Assembly (NCBI GenBank): GCA_934096015.1 | Contig: CAKOLD010000001.1 | Span: 1 to 64,000 of the forward strand | Length of the DNA: 64,000 nt | DNA from: an uncultured Bacilli bacterium | Lineage (GTDB): Bacteria; Bacillota_I; Bacilli_A; RF39; UBA660 | Reading direction: 5' to 3' | In this document: in pieces, positions 7,903 to 16,652 of the stretch | Position numbering within the stretch: position 1 is the stretch's first letter | Layout of the letters: each line of letters begins with the position of its first letter | Translations under genes and position numbers: made by a program | Notes under the pieces: generated by a model | Told to the model about the DNA's origin: nothing | Seen by the model: only the letters and a program-made list of their open reading frames with translations | The model's database searches: none

Positions 7903-8577
7903 TTAATCTCCAATTCCATATATCAAAATAGCAGCAGCAACTGAAGCATTCAAACTATTTATTTTTCCTTTCATAGGAATACTGATAATTTCATCACAAT
8001 TTTCTCTAACCAATCTACTTAGTCCATTGCCTTCACTACCTATTACTAAAGCAACTTTTGAAGGATAAGTTAAAGTATTATAAAGTTTTCCATCTGCTTC
8101 AGCTCCATAAACAAAATAGCCGTTATCTTTCAATTTATTTATAGCATTATTTAAATTACTAACCATCACAATATTTACATTATTTATAGCTCCACTACTT
8201 GTTTTAACTACAGTATCCGTTACAACTACACTTCTATCTTTAGGAATAATAATTGTTTTTATACCTCTTGCTTCACAAGTTCTTATTATTGCTCCAAAAT
8301 TATGAGGATCTTCTAAATGATCCAAAATTAATACCATATTATCTTTAAAATCAACATCATTCAAAGATTTATAATCATAGTCATTTACTTCTATTACTAT
8401 TCCTTGATTATGACTAAACATACCGTCTAAAATCCTTTGTTCAGTTAAAACATATTTTATTTTTTTATCTCTAATTATTTTTAAAATATTTTTATCATTA
8501 AAATTTTTACTTAAATATATTTTTCTGACTTTTGATAAATCTAACTCATTAAAAACGTTTTTTCCACATACTTTCAT
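7903..8577 (-). CDS. rlmB: 23S rRNA 2'-O-methyltransferase, RlmB/TrmH (SPOUT) family
   Basis: A 224-residue SPOUT methyltransferase. The N-terminal part holds the substrate-binding module (FNELDLSKVRKIYLSK). The catalytic knot has the three family motifs: DPHNFGAIIRTCEARG, the VIGSEGNGLSRLVRENC loop and the IPMKGKINSLNASVAAAILIY end that binds S-adenosylmethionine. RlmB methylates G2251 in the 23S P loop; other TrmH-like members modify tRNA, so substrate is inferred from synteny with mrnC and sigH. It overlaps mrnC by 4 bases. Confidence 0.9.
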   Translation of the reverse strand: MKVCGKNVFNELDLSKVRKIYLSKNFNDKNILKIIRDKKIKYVLTEQRILDGMFSHNQGIVIEVNDYDYKSLNDVDFKDNMVLILDHLEDPHNFGAIIRTCEARGIKTIIIPKDRSVVVTDTVVKTSSGAINNVNIVMVSNLNNAINKLKDNGYFVYGAEADGKLYNTLTYPSKVALVIGSEGNGLSRLVRENCDEIISIPMKGKINSLNASVAAAILIYGIGD

Positions 8578-8933
8578 TTTTCACCTACTATATAATTCAT
8601 AATTTCTTCTATTCTTTTTTCATTATTATTTAAAGATAAATAGCCTATTAAACACTCAAGACCAGTAGATTTTTTATATGTAATAATATCAGTACTTTTA
8701 CTAGAATGACTACTAGCATTTCTTCCTCTTTTAAAAATATCTATCTCATCTTCTGTCAAAAAATTATCTGATAGCATTTTTTCTAAAAAACTAGCCTGAC
8801 TTTGTGCAGTTACATATTTAAGACTTTCTTTTTGTAAATCATTTACTTTAGAAATTCCTTTATTTATTAAATATCTTCTTATAAATTCTTCATAAATGGC
8901 GTCACCCAAATAAGCATAAACTAAATTAATCAA
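8574..8933 (-). CDS. mrnC: mini-ribonuclease III
   Basis: A 119-residue RNase III catalytic domain without a double-stranded-RNA binding domain. It has NLVYAYLGDAIYEEFIRRYL, where the acidic pair DAxYE is the metal site, and KRGRNASSHSS and TGLECLIGYL. In Bacillus this enzyme matures 23S rRNA ends. The start codon is TTG (8933); no ATG or GTG in frame is available and GGTGA precedes it. It is followed by rlmB with a 4-base overlap. cysS, usually upstream, is absent here. Confidence 0.93.
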   Translation of the reverse strand: MINLVYAYLGDAIYEEFIRRYLINKGISKVNDLQKESLKYVTAQSQASFLEKMLSDNFLTEDEIDIFKRGRNASSHSSKSTDIITYKKSTGLECLIGYLSLNNNEKRIEEIMNYIVGEK

Positions 8934-8951
8934 AATTCATTCACCGGTTAA

Positions 8952-8980
8952 ATAATATCACAGTTAATATAATTTCACAA
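8952..8980 (-). promoter_or_regulatory. promoter of mrnC-rlmB-sigH
   Basis: TTGTGA (8975-8980) and TATTAT (8952-8957), 17 bases apart, on the minus strand directly upstream of mrnC. Confidence 0.7.
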
Positions 8981-8993
8981 CCAAAAGAAAAAC

Positions 8994-9024
8994 TTAAAAA
9001 AAGATTCTCACCACAGAATCTTTT
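8994..9024 (-). terminator. intrinsic terminator after the hibernation-factor-like gene
   Basis: AAAGATTCT / AGAATCTTT, a 9-bp perfect stem with a 6-base loop, followed on the minus strand by seven T. Confidence 0.85.
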
Positions 9025-9081
9025 AACTAAATCAATATTCAATATTTATAATTTATTTAAATATGATTTTTATGATAAAAA

Positions 9082-9750
9082 TTATTTTCTTTTTAAAGCC
9101 AAAATATTTAATTCTTCATTTATTGTTTCATCAATATAATCATTAGATCTCTTATCTTCTTGGAATATATATTTTTCAAAATATAAATATTCAATTTCAG
9201 ACTTTAACTGTTCTATACTTTGAAGTAATAAATCTTTTTCATCTACTGCATATTGACCATAATCATAAGTTGCATATAAAGCTTGAAGTTGATTTTCAAT
9301 TCTTTCAATTGCTTGATCAAGATACAAATAATCAACAAATCTTTGAACTGTTCTATTATAACGTGCAGTTGATTTCTTATCATTTAATTTTCTTGTAGCA
9401 CTTAATAAATCTAATTCATTTGCTACATTTGAATTATCTTCATAAAGATAATCATTCATATTAGTATTATCAATAGAACATTTTTTATCTTTGCTTCTGT
9501 ATAATTTACTAACCATTTTTCTCAAAGCATCATTAAAAGCTGTTTCTAAATCAATATCATTTGAATGAGTATAAAAACTATTATTAGAATTTTTAACGCC
9601 CATTGAAACATAATAGTTATCTAACTTATCTGTATTTACAAAAATATCTACAATAGAATTATCATCTAAATACTTATTTAATTTAGATAATTTTTCTGTT
9701 TCTACTTCTTGCAATTCAGATTTATTTTGATATCTTACATTAACTTCCAT
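9082..9750 (-). CDS. protein with N-terminal similarity to ribosome hibernation factor HPF/RaiA
   Basis: A 222-residue soluble protein transcribed alone, with its own promoter, AGGAGG ribosome binding site and terminator. The first about 100 residues fit the S30AE/HPF pattern: a short strand, a helix VETEKLSKLNKYLDD, strands around VDIFVNTDKLDNYYVSMGV, then DIDLETAFNDALRKMVSKL, the family's D-x-x-x-A-x-D position followed by a basic helix. The remainder (about 110-222) is helical and charged and does not look like the usual HPF dimerisation domain. I therefore call it HPF-like with caution; it could be an unrelated fold. Confidence 0.45.
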   Translation of the reverse strand: MEVNVRYQNKSELQEVETEKLSKLNKYLDDNSIVDIFVNTDKLDNYYVSMGVKNSNNSFYTHSNDIDLETAFNDALRKMVSKLYRSKDKKCSIDNTNMNDYLYEDNSNVANELDLLSATRKLNDKKSTARYNRTVQRFVDYLYLDQAIERIENQLQALYATYDYGQYAVDEKDLLLQSIEQLKSEIEYLYFEKYIFQEDKRSNDYIDETINEELNILALKRK

Positions 9751-9772
9751 ATTTTACCTCCTGATAATATAT

Positions 9773-9801
9773 ATTCTATAATCAAATAAAAAAAATATCA
9801 A
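9773..9801 (-). promoter_or_regulatory. promoter of the HPF-like gene
   Basis: TTGATA (9796-9801) and TAGAAT (9773-9778) with 17-base spacing on the minus strand, 23 bases before the start codon. Confidence 0.7.
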
Positions 9802-9807
9802 TAAAAA

Positions 9808-10710
9808 CTATAATTTTTTCAAATTAATATATTTGCTTGCACTAACTGCTGCCATTGCTCCATCACTAGATGCTGTAATTAACTGATACACAGATTTATT
9901 AACTATATCACCACAAGCAAATATTCCTGGTATCCTAGTTTGCATATGACAATCGACATCAATATGACCATTATCATTCAATATATTTAAATCTTTACAC
10001 AAAATGTTATTAGGCTCATAGCCAATGTCAATAAAAACACAATTAATACTTAATTCTCTATCACTTAAAATAACTTTGTTTAAAACCCCATCTTTTTCCA
10101 CAAAAGATTTAATATTATTTTCATAGAGTATTTCAACATTTTCTAAACTAACTAATTTTTGTTGATAAATTTTATCAGCAATCAAATAAGGCTTTCTAAC
10201 TATTAAATAGACTTTAGAACATATATTACTTAAATATATTGCCCCAGAAACAGCACTGTTGCCTCCACCTACAACTGCAACTGGTTTGTTTTTATACAGA
10301 TTGCCATCACATAAATGGCAATAGCTTATACCTTTTCCCAATAATTTTTCTTCGTTTACAATATTTAGTTTCTTAGGTCTCCGACCTGTCGCAATAATTA
10401 CTGTTTTTGATTTATATATATTATTTTTCGTAATTACACTTTTATAATTTTTGTCATTTTCAATTTTAAGGACATTCTCAATTTTTAAAGGAATATTTAA
10501 ATGACTAAATTGTTCATATAATTTTGTTGCAAGATCAGGACCACTAATATTTATATATCCTGGAAAATTTTCTATCAAATCAATTTTATTTAATAATCCT
10601 CCAGGAGTTTCTTGTTCAAATACCAAAACATTAAGTCCACTTCTTTTGGCATATATAGATGCATTAATTCCTGCTATTCCTAAACCGACAATTATAATAT
10701 CATAAATCAT
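9808..10710 (-). CDS. trxB: thioredoxin-disulfide reductase-like flavoprotein
   Basis: A 300-residue FAD/NAD(P)H oxidoreductase. The FAD loop GLGIAG is at 9-14, the second nucleotide loop GGGNSA at 148-153, and the C-terminal FAD-binding FACGDI near 266. The redox pair is C131-H-L-C134, in place of the usual CATC, with DG directly after it as in TrxB. The NADPH phosphate-binding HRR motif is replaced by VRKPYLIA (171-178), so cofactor preference may differ. TrxB reduces thioredoxin for ribonucleotide reductase and stress defence. It follows lgt by 8 bases, an arrangement also seen in other Firmicutes. Confidence 0.85.
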   Translation of the reverse strand: MIYDIIIVGLGIAGINASIYAKRSGLNVLVFEQETPGGLLNKIDLIENFPGYINISGPDLATKLYEQFSHLNIPLKIENVLKIENDKNYKSVITKNNIYKSKTVIIATGRRPKKLNIVNEEKLLGKGISYCHLCDGNLYKNKPVAVVGGGNSAVSGAIYLSNICSKVYLIVRKPYLIADKIYQQKLVSLENVEILYENNIKSFVEKDGVLNKVILSDRELSINCVFIDIGYEPNNILCKDLNILNDNGHIDVDCHMQTRIPGIFACGDIVNKSVYQLITASSDGAMAAVSASKYINLKKL

Positions 10711-10718
10711 TGTATCAC

Positions 10719-11537
10719 CTAAAATCTAACAACTTCAATATTGGATTTATCATTATACAAATCCTCAAATTTTCCTTTTTTTCTATTAATAATGATCATT
10801 ACTAAACCTAAAACAATCATTACTATAGATACTAATTGAGCTACTTTAAATCCTAAAAACATTAAAGAATCTGTTCTACTTGATTCAATAAAAATACGTA
10901 TTGCTCCATAGTATATCAGATAAAATCCCGTCAAATCTCCAACATGAAGATACTTATTTCTTCTAATAATAAGCATCACAATAAATCCAATTAAACATAA
11001 AATAGATTCGTATAAAAATGTTGGAGTATAATAATTAATTCCATCAATATTCATTCCTTTAATAATAAAATCAGGAATATGTAATTCTTGCAAATGTTCT
11101 AAAGTTGTTGCAACACCATGAGCTTCACTATTAAAAAAATTACCCCATCTGCCAATCGCTTGAGCAATAATTAAGCCAACAACGCAAAAATCTACATATC
11201 TAATAGTTCTAACATTGTATTTTTTAGTATAAATTATTAAAGTTAGTAGTCCAGCAATTATACCTCCATGAATCGCTAAACCACCATTCCAAACTCTAAA
11301 AATTTCCCAAACATCATCTTTAAAAGAAGCCCAGTCAAATATGACATAATACAAACGAGCTCCAATTACTCCCATCACTAATACCCAAAATAACATATTA
11401 AAAATAAAATCAGTTTTTATAGAAAATCTTTTTGCTTCTTTATTTATTATAAAGAAAGCTAAAAAAAATGCTAATAAAATTAAGACTGAATACCATCGAA
11501 TTTCTATATTTCCAATACTAAAAATTACAGGATCCAT
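10719..11537 (-). CDS. lgt: prolipoprotein diacylglyceryl transferase
   Basis: A 272-residue polytopic membrane enzyme that transfers diacylglyceryl from phosphatidylglycerol to the lipobox cysteine of prolipoproteins. Family motifs are present: the first-helix IRWYSVLILLAF, GLAIHGGIIAG and the signature GRWGNFFNSEAHG. About seven membrane segments can be counted. I start it at the ATG at 11537 because AGAGGTGG precedes it and because its A is the last base of the upstream TGA stop (TGATG coupling). An in-frame GTG three codons earlier lies within that ribosome binding site. Confidence 0.95.
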   Translation of the reverse strand: MDPVIFSIGNIEIRWYSVLILLAFFLAFFIINKEAKRFSIKTDFIFNMLFWVLVMGVIGARLYYVIFDWASFKDDVWEIFRVWNGGLAIHGGIIAGLLTLIIYTKKYNVRTIRYVDFCVVGLIIAQAIGRWGNFFNSEAHGVATTLEHLQELHIPDFIIKGMNIDGINYYTPTFLYESILCLIGFIVMLIIRRNKYLHVGDLTGFYLIYYGAIRIFIESSRTDSLMFLGFKVAQLVSIVMIVLGLVMIIINRKKGKFEDLYNDKSNIEVVRF

Positions 11538-11920
11538 CAAATCCACCTCTTCCCAGTAATAGCATCAAAAATTGATGTCATTATAGTTATAAATATTGCA
11601 ACAAAAAATGGACTAAACCAACCATTTACTACAAAATTATATTTCATAATAAAACCAATAATTTTTAAAATTATTACATCAATAAGTGGAGTAAAAAAGC
11701 CTAATGTAAAAACATTTAAAGGAAGCATAACATAATTTAAAAAAGGTCTAATAGTATTATTTAATAAAATCAATAATACACTCGCTAAAATTGCAAACCC
11801 AAAATTTCTTATATATAATCCTCTAAATATTTTACTAGCAATCATTAAAATTAAACCAGTAATTAATATTTCTAAAATTATTACACCAATCTGTCTAAAT
11901 ATTTTTTCTTTACTATCCAT
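11537..11920 (-). CDS. YvlD-type (phage holin 4_2 family) membrane protein
   Basis: A 127-residue protein with four hydrophobic segments and the family features NTIRPFLNYVMLPLNVFTLGFFTPLIDVI, the conserved N-x-x-x-P-x-L core of the YvlD/holin 4_2 group. Its cellular role is not established in any organism I know. In Bacillus the yvlD gene also sits between the uvrBA region and hprK-lgt, and here it lies between uvrA and lgt, overlapping lgt by one base. It is not a sign of a prophage. Confidence 0.8.
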   Translation of the reverse strand: MDSKEKIFRQIGVIILEILITGLILMIASKIFRGLYIRNFGFAILASVLLILLNNTIRPFLNYVMLPLNVFTLGFFTPLIDVIILKIIGFIMKYNFVVNGWFSPFFVAIFITIMTSIFDAITGKRWI

Positions 11921-11971
11921 AAATTATCTCTCACCTATTATAATTATAATATTTCTAAAAATAAAACTCAA

Positions 11972-14776
11972 CTACATTATTTTTTTCAAAAATTGTCCTG
12001 TATAAGATTTTTCAACTAAAATCACTTCTTCTGGAGTACCTGTAGCAACTACTTCTCCTCCTAAATCTCCACCTTCTGGTCCTAAATCAATTAAATAATC
12101 CGCCACTTTTATAACATCAAGATTATGTTCTATAACTACGACAGTATCTCCATTTTCAACAATTCTATTTAATATTTCTAACAATTTTTTTATATCATGA
12201 GTATGTAAACCAGTCGTTGGTTCATCTAAAATAAATATACTTTTACCAGTAGGTTTTTTTTGAAGTTCTTTCGCTAATTTTACCCTTCCTGCTTCTCCTC
12301 CAGATAAAGTTGGAGCACTTTGACCAAGTTTAATATATGATAGTCCAACATCTCGTAACATTTCTAAAGATTTCTTCACTTTAGGAACTGCATCAAAGAA
12401 TTCCAAAGCCTCACTAACTCGCATATCTAATACTTGACTAATATTTTTACCTTTAAATTTAACCTCTAAAGTCTCACTATTATATCTAGTACCATGGCAT
12501 ACATCACAAGGAACATAAACATCAGGCAAAAAATGCATTTCAATCTTTTTAACACCATCACCGTTACATGCCTCGCATCTACCACCTCTAACATTGAAAG
12601 AAAATCTACTTTTATTGTAACCACGAATTTTTGATTCCTTCATTTCTGCAAACACATCTCTTATATCATCAAAAACACCTACATATGTGGCTGGATTACT
12701 TCTTGGTGTTCTTCCAATTGGATCCTGTGTAATTTGAATTACTTTATCTATATTTTCTAAACCAGTTATTTTGTTATACTTACCAGCTTCTTCCTTACTG
12801 CCATATACCTCTTTTTTTAAAGCTTTATAAAGTATTTCATCAACTAAACTACTTTTTCCACTTCCACTTACTCCAGTAACACATATAAAAGTACCAAGCG
12901 GAAAATCAACATTAATATTTTTTAAATTATGTTCTTTTGCACCCCTAATTTTAATGAATTTTCCATTACCTTTTCTTCTTGTAGTTGGAATTGCTATTTT
13001 TTCTTTTCCACTTAAATATCTACCAGTAATACTATTTTCATTTTGGCTAACTTCATAAGGACTTCCAGTAGCCATTATATAACCACCATTTTCCCCAGCA
13101 ACAGGTCCAACATCAATTAAATAATCAGCTGCTCTCATAGTATCTTCATCATGTTCCACAACTATTAAACTATTCCCTAAATCTCTCATTTCTTTTAAAG
13201 AATTAATAAGTTTCTCATTGTCCCTTTGATGTAATCCTATACTAGGTTCATCCAACACATATAAAACCCCACTTAAACGGCTTCCTATTTGAGTAGCAAG
13301 TCTAATTCTTTGACTCTCTCCGCCACTTAAAGTACCGGCAGAACGCGATAAAGTTAAATATGATAATCCTACATTATTCAAAAAATTCAATCTACTCTCA
13401 ATTTCTTTTAAAATTAAATTACTAATCTTTTTTTCACTATCACTCAATTTTAAATTGTTAAAAAATGGAATTAATTCCTTTATACTCATATTAGTTACGT
13501 CAAAAATATTTTTTTTATTTATAAAAACATTTAATACATCGCTATTTAGACGTGCACCTTTACATAATGGACAAGTATTTTCAACCATATATCCTTCTAT
13601 CCACTCACGAATCCAGTTACTATTTGTTTCAATATATCTTCTTTCTAAATTATTTACCACACCTTCATAATAAGAATTAGTTGTTCTAGTATTTCCATTT
13701 TTACTTATATAATTAAAACTTATCTCCTCTTTACTGCCAAATAAAATTATATCTAATTCTTCTTTTTTTAAATCTTTGATTGGTTTTTGTAAATCTATAT
13801 TATAATACTTAGCAACCGTTACAACATTTGTCATATAAGTATTATTATCTAAATTTAAAGTCTTAATACCTCCATCAATTATTGAAAGATTTTTATCAGG
13901 AATTAATAAATCTAAACTTATATGTTGAGTAACTCCTAGTCCTTTACACATTGGACAAGCTCCATATGGAGCATTAAAAGAAAATAATCTTGGTTCTAAC
14001 TCAGGCAAAGAAAAGTCACAATCAGGACAAGCATAATTTTCGCTCATCACAATCTCTTTATCACCTATTATATTTATTACAACTTTTCCATGTGACAATT
14101 CAGAAGATCTTTCTATTGAATCAAAGATTCTTCCTCTCTCGCTACTATTAATAATAACTCTATCAACTACAACATCAATATTATGTTTTTTATTCTTTTC
14201 TAAAACTATATCATCACTTAAATCATATTTTTCTAAATCAATTCTTACTTTCGAAAAACCATCTTTTTTTAATTTTTCTAATAATTTAATTTGAGTCCCC
14301 TTTTCACCATGAACAACAGGAGATAATATTTCAACTTTTGCTCCTTCATCTAAAGCCATTACTTTATTAGTCATTTCTTCTATACTTTGACTTTTTATAG
14401 GTTTTTTATGTTTTGGACAATAAGGAATACCTATTCTAGCATATAAAAGTCTTAAATAATCATATATTTCTGTTACAGTTGCAACAGTACTTCTTGGATT
14501 ATTATTAGTAGTCTTTTGATCTATAGAAATACTAGGACTCAAACCTTCAATACTATCTACATCAGGTTTTTCACTGCCACCCAAAAATTGTCTTGCATAA
14601 GCACTTAAACTTTCCACATATCGTCTCTGACCTTCAGCATAAATGGTATCAAAAGCTAAACTACTTTTTCCACTTCCACTTACTCCAGTAATAACTACTA
14701 ATTTATTCTTAGGAATTTCCAAATTTACATTCTTTAAATTATTTTCTCTAGCACCTTTTATAATAATTTTATCCAT
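11972..14776 (-). CDS. uvrA: excinuclease ABC subunit A
   Basis: A 934-residue UvrA, the damage-recognition ATPase of nucleotide excision repair. The two ABC ATPase modules are complete: first P loop GVSGSGKS at 31-38, LSGGESQRIRLATQIG signature and DEPSIGLH; second P loop GVSGSGKSS near 632, LSGGEAGRVKLAKEL and DEPTTGLH. Zinc-binding pairs CPDC/CPMC, CPLC and CEAC/CDVC are all present. UvrB is not in the window. I take the ATG at 14776 (MDKIIIKGAREN), as in the family, instead of a GTG three codons upstream. A TGG TAAAAT extended -10 precedes it. Confidence 0.97.
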   Translation of the reverse strand: MDKIIIKGARENNLKNVNLEIPKNKLVVITGVSGSGKSSLAFDTIYAEGQRRYVESLSAYARQFLGGSEKPDVDSIEGLSPSISIDQKTTNNNPRSTVATVTEIYDYLRLLYARIGIPYCPKHKKPIKSQSIEEMTNKVMALDEGAKVEILSPVVHGEKGTQIKLLEKLKKDGFSKVRIDLEKYDLSDDIVLEKNKKHNIDVVVDRVIINSSERGRIFDSIERSSELSHGKVVINIIGDKEIVMSENYACPDCDFSLPELEPRLFSFNAPYGACPMCKGLGVTQHISLDLLIPDKNLSIIDGGIKTLNLDNNTYMTNVVTVAKYYNIDLQKPIKDLKKEELDIILFGSKEEISFNYISKNGNTRTTNSYYEGVVNNLERRYIETNSNWIREWIEGYMVENTCPLCKGARLNSDVLNVFINKKNIFDVTNMSIKELIPFFNNLKLSDSEKKISNLILKEIESRLNFLNNVGLSYLTLSRSAGTLSGGESQRIRLATQIGSRLSGVLYVLDEPSIGLHQRDNEKLINSLKEMRDLGNSLIVVEHDEDTMRAADYLIDVGPVAGENGGYIMATGSPYEVSQNENSITGRYLSGKEKIAIPTTRRKGNGKFIKIRGAKEHNLKNINVDFPLGTFICVTGVSGSGKSSLVDEILYKALKKEVYGSKEEAGKYNKITGLENIDKVIQITQDPIGRTPRSNPATYVGVFDDIRDVFAEMKESKIRGYNKSRFSFNVRGGRCEACNGDGVKKIEMHFLPDVYVPCDVCHGTRYNSETLEVKFKGKNISQVLDMRVSEALEFFDAVPKVKKSLEMLRDVGLSYIKLGQSAPTLSGGEAGRVKLAKELQKKPTGKSIFILDEPTTGLHTHDIKKLLEILNRIVENGDTVVVIEHNLDVIKVADYLIDLGPEGGDLGGEVVATGTPEEVILVEKSYTGQFLKKIM

Positions 14777-14798
14777 TATTCTCACTCATTTCGGTATT

Positions 14799-14807
14799 AT
14801 TTTACCA
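14799..14807 (-). promoter_or_regulatory. extended -10 promoter of uvrA
   Basis: TGGTAAAAT on the minus strand about 22 bases before the start codon: an extended -10 without a clear -35. No LexA-type operator (CGAACnnnnGTTCG) is visible here. Confidence 0.5.
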
Positions 14808-14825
14808 CAAAATTTGAATTTTAAA

Positions 14826-14851
14826 ATAAAAAAGCAAACCTAAGTTTACTT
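14826..14851 (-). terminator. terminator overlapping the end of the TraG-like gene
   Basis: AAGTAAAC / GTTTGCTT (8 bp with one G-T pair, 4-base loop) then TTTTTATTTT on the minus strand. The first arm spans the last codons and stop of the gene. Confidence 0.7.
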
Positions 14852-15883
14852 AAATAATATTGAGTCAAAATCAATCGCTTTATAGAGCAATGAAGTCGTT
14901 GGTAAATCTTCTTTAAATTTTTTATCATAAATATAATTCAAATCATAAGTAACATTATTAAATCTAAAATTACCATTATGTATTACAAAAATATAATCAG
15001 CCAAGTCTACTACTTTTAAACCATATTTAGATTTAAAATAATCTAAGTTTTTAGTTACCATAATAATTCTTAAATTATTTACATAGTTAACTATATACTC
15101 TAAATTATTAATTTTCTTTATTTCATCAATATATTCTAATATTAAATTATTTTTTCCAAAAGAAATATTATCAGATAAAGCATATTCCTCAACTATATAT
15201 GGAATTAATCTAGAACTTTCTTCAAGTTTTGAACATTTTATAAATATCGCCTTTTTTTCAAAAGCAAAAATATCTTTGTCATTTGCAAGTAAATTCAATA
15301 AATTTGGTCTCAGCAAATAATAGTTAACTAATTGATCTTTAATAATTTGATATGCATAATCCATATGAATACAAGAATTAATTAGTATTTTTATAGGATT
15401 TGAATCATTTAATTGAAAAAAATAATGATCAAACTTTTGAGTATAAACAGCATTAATTAAATTACATAAATTACCCATATTTATATCTTGAATAGAAAAT
15501 TTTGTAAACAACAGTAAGGCAGAAGCTAAAAATAAATTTTGAGCATCTCCCACATCTCCTATAATATAATTTGCTAAGGTTCTAAGTTTTTCTAAAGAAG
15601 CATCAACCAAACCAGAATTATAAAGTTTATAAGGTTTTATTAAAGGATTATAATTATCAGAATGACTAGGATCATCAAAATTAATTACAAGTACTTCATA
15701 TCCCTTAATTTTTAACATTTTTAAATAATTATTATAATATTCCAATTTATTATCAATAACTAAAAAACTTTCATTTTTAATAATAAAATTCTCAAACTCA
15801 TTAAATAAAAAACCAGTTGTTTTTCCAGAGCCTTTTTCTCCAACAATTAAAGCAGTTTTAATATTATCTAAAAAACTATTCAT
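14846..15883 (-). CDS. solitary VirD4/TraG-like P-loop ATPase
   Basis: A 345-residue soluble ATPase. The Walker A GEKGSGKTT is at 15-23 and a Walker B-like LILEYIDEI at 247-255, with D253 and E254. Between them lie the hallmarks of conjugation coupling proteins: SFLVIDNKLEYYNN (39-52, equivalent to the D-x-K-x-E segment), then GYEVLVINFDDPSHSDNYNPL (61-81, the Y-N-P element). The N-terminal membrane helices of VirD4/TraG are missing and the protein is about half to two-thirds of family length. No relaxase, other type IV secretion gene or att-like repeat is nearby; the flanks are uvrA and dusB. Ribosome binding is good. I regard the family as likely and the function as unknown. Confidence 0.7.
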   Translation of the reverse strand: MNSFLDNIKTALIVGEKGSGKTTGFLFNEFENFIIKNESFLVIDNKLEYYNNYLKMLKIKGYEVLVINFDDPSHSDNYNPLIKPYKLYNSGLVDASLEKLRTLANYIIGDVGDAQNLFLASALLLFTKFSIQDINMGNLCNLINAVYTQKFDHYFFQLNDSNPIKILINSCIHMDYAYQIIKDQLVNYYLLRPNLLNLLANDKDIFAFEKKAIFIKCSKLEESSRLIPYIVEEYALSDNISFGKNNLILEYIDEIKKINNLEYIVNYVNNLRIIMVTKNLDYFKSKYGLKVVDLADYIFVIHNGNFRFNNVTYDLNYIYDKKFKEDLPTTSLLYKAIDFDSILFK

Positions 15884-15920
15884 ATAATTACCTCTAAATA
15901 TAGTATATCACAATTTAATC

Positions 15921-16652
15921 TTATAAATGATCCACAATATATTCTCCGCTATAATTATGTCTAACATCTGTTAACAAAAGCTCTTTACTTAATTTTTTTA
16001 CATCTTTGTTACTTAACCATCTAATATCATCAGTATTTTTTAAATATTCAAAAACATCATTTTCACTTATATTTTCTAACAAAGCAACTGTAGTTATATT
16101 AAATAAATATTTATCCAAATTACAATCCGCACCATAATAATAAATATAATATTCAGCTAATGTCGAAAAAGCAGAAAAATATATAGGTCCAACAGTACTT
16201 TTAAACATCGTATCAAAATCTAAATAATAAGGATTATTATTTTTATCAAATAAAAGATTAGCTCCATGAATGTCACCATGAACAAACCCATAATTTTTGT
16301 GTAAAAATTCTAATAATTTCTTTGCTTTTTTTAATGCTTTAATCTTTTCTTCTAATGAAACATAAATAAAATCCAACTCTTTTAAATCATCCTTAAAACA
16401 AGATAAATAACCATTTAAATAATTTCCTTTAGAAGAAGATACAAAAAATTTATTTATTAAAAATTCTTTTGGATACTTTACATTTAAATATTTATAAAAA
16501 TAATCAGCATATTCTTGAATAAAAGGATAAATATCATTATATACTTTGTAAGCATAATCTTTGCCATCTAATTCCACTTTATAAACTGTTGCAAAATTTC
16601 CTCTGGCAATAAATTTTTTGGTTTTTAATTCACTTTCATTAACAACATCCAT
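15921..16652 (-). CDS. protein-kinase-like / aminoglycoside-phosphotransferase-fold protein
   Basis: A 243-residue protein with the kinase core. A glycine-loop-like ARGNFATVYKV (16-26) is followed by the ATP lysine K36 in YAYKVY, the catalytic loop FVHGDIHGANLLFD with D127 and N132, and the metal-binding DFD at 145-147 (DFG position). The activation loop is short and there is no membrane segment. The HGDxHxxN loop is shared by bacterial Hanks-like, RIO-like and choline/aminoglycoside kinases, so the substrate could be protein or small molecule. Its ATG overlaps the end of dusB by 14 bases and it is followed 37 bases later by the TraG-like ATPase; the three appear co-transcribed. Confidence 0.72.
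   Translation of the reverse strand: MDVVNESELKTKKFIARGNFATVYKVELDGKDYAYKVYNDIYPFIQEYADYFYKYLNVKYPKEFLINKFFVSSSKGNYLNGYLSCFKDDLKELDFIYVSLEEKIKALKKAKKLLEFLHKNYGFVHGDIHGANLLFDKNNNPYYLDFDTMFKSTVGPIYFSAFSTLAEYYIYYYGADCNLDKYLFNITTVALLENISENDVFEYLKNTDDIRWLSNKDVKKLSKELLLTDVRHNYSGEYIVDHL

Noticed and set aside
11537..11920. Prophage holin
   Set aside because: The YvlD/holin 4_2 family is chromosomal in Firmicutes and its place between uvrA and lgt matches Bacillus; no other phage gene is near.
14846..16652. Integrative conjugative element carrying the TraG-like gene
   Set aside because: No relaxase, integrase, other transfer gene, flanking direct repeat or tRNA target; composition is like the neighbours.
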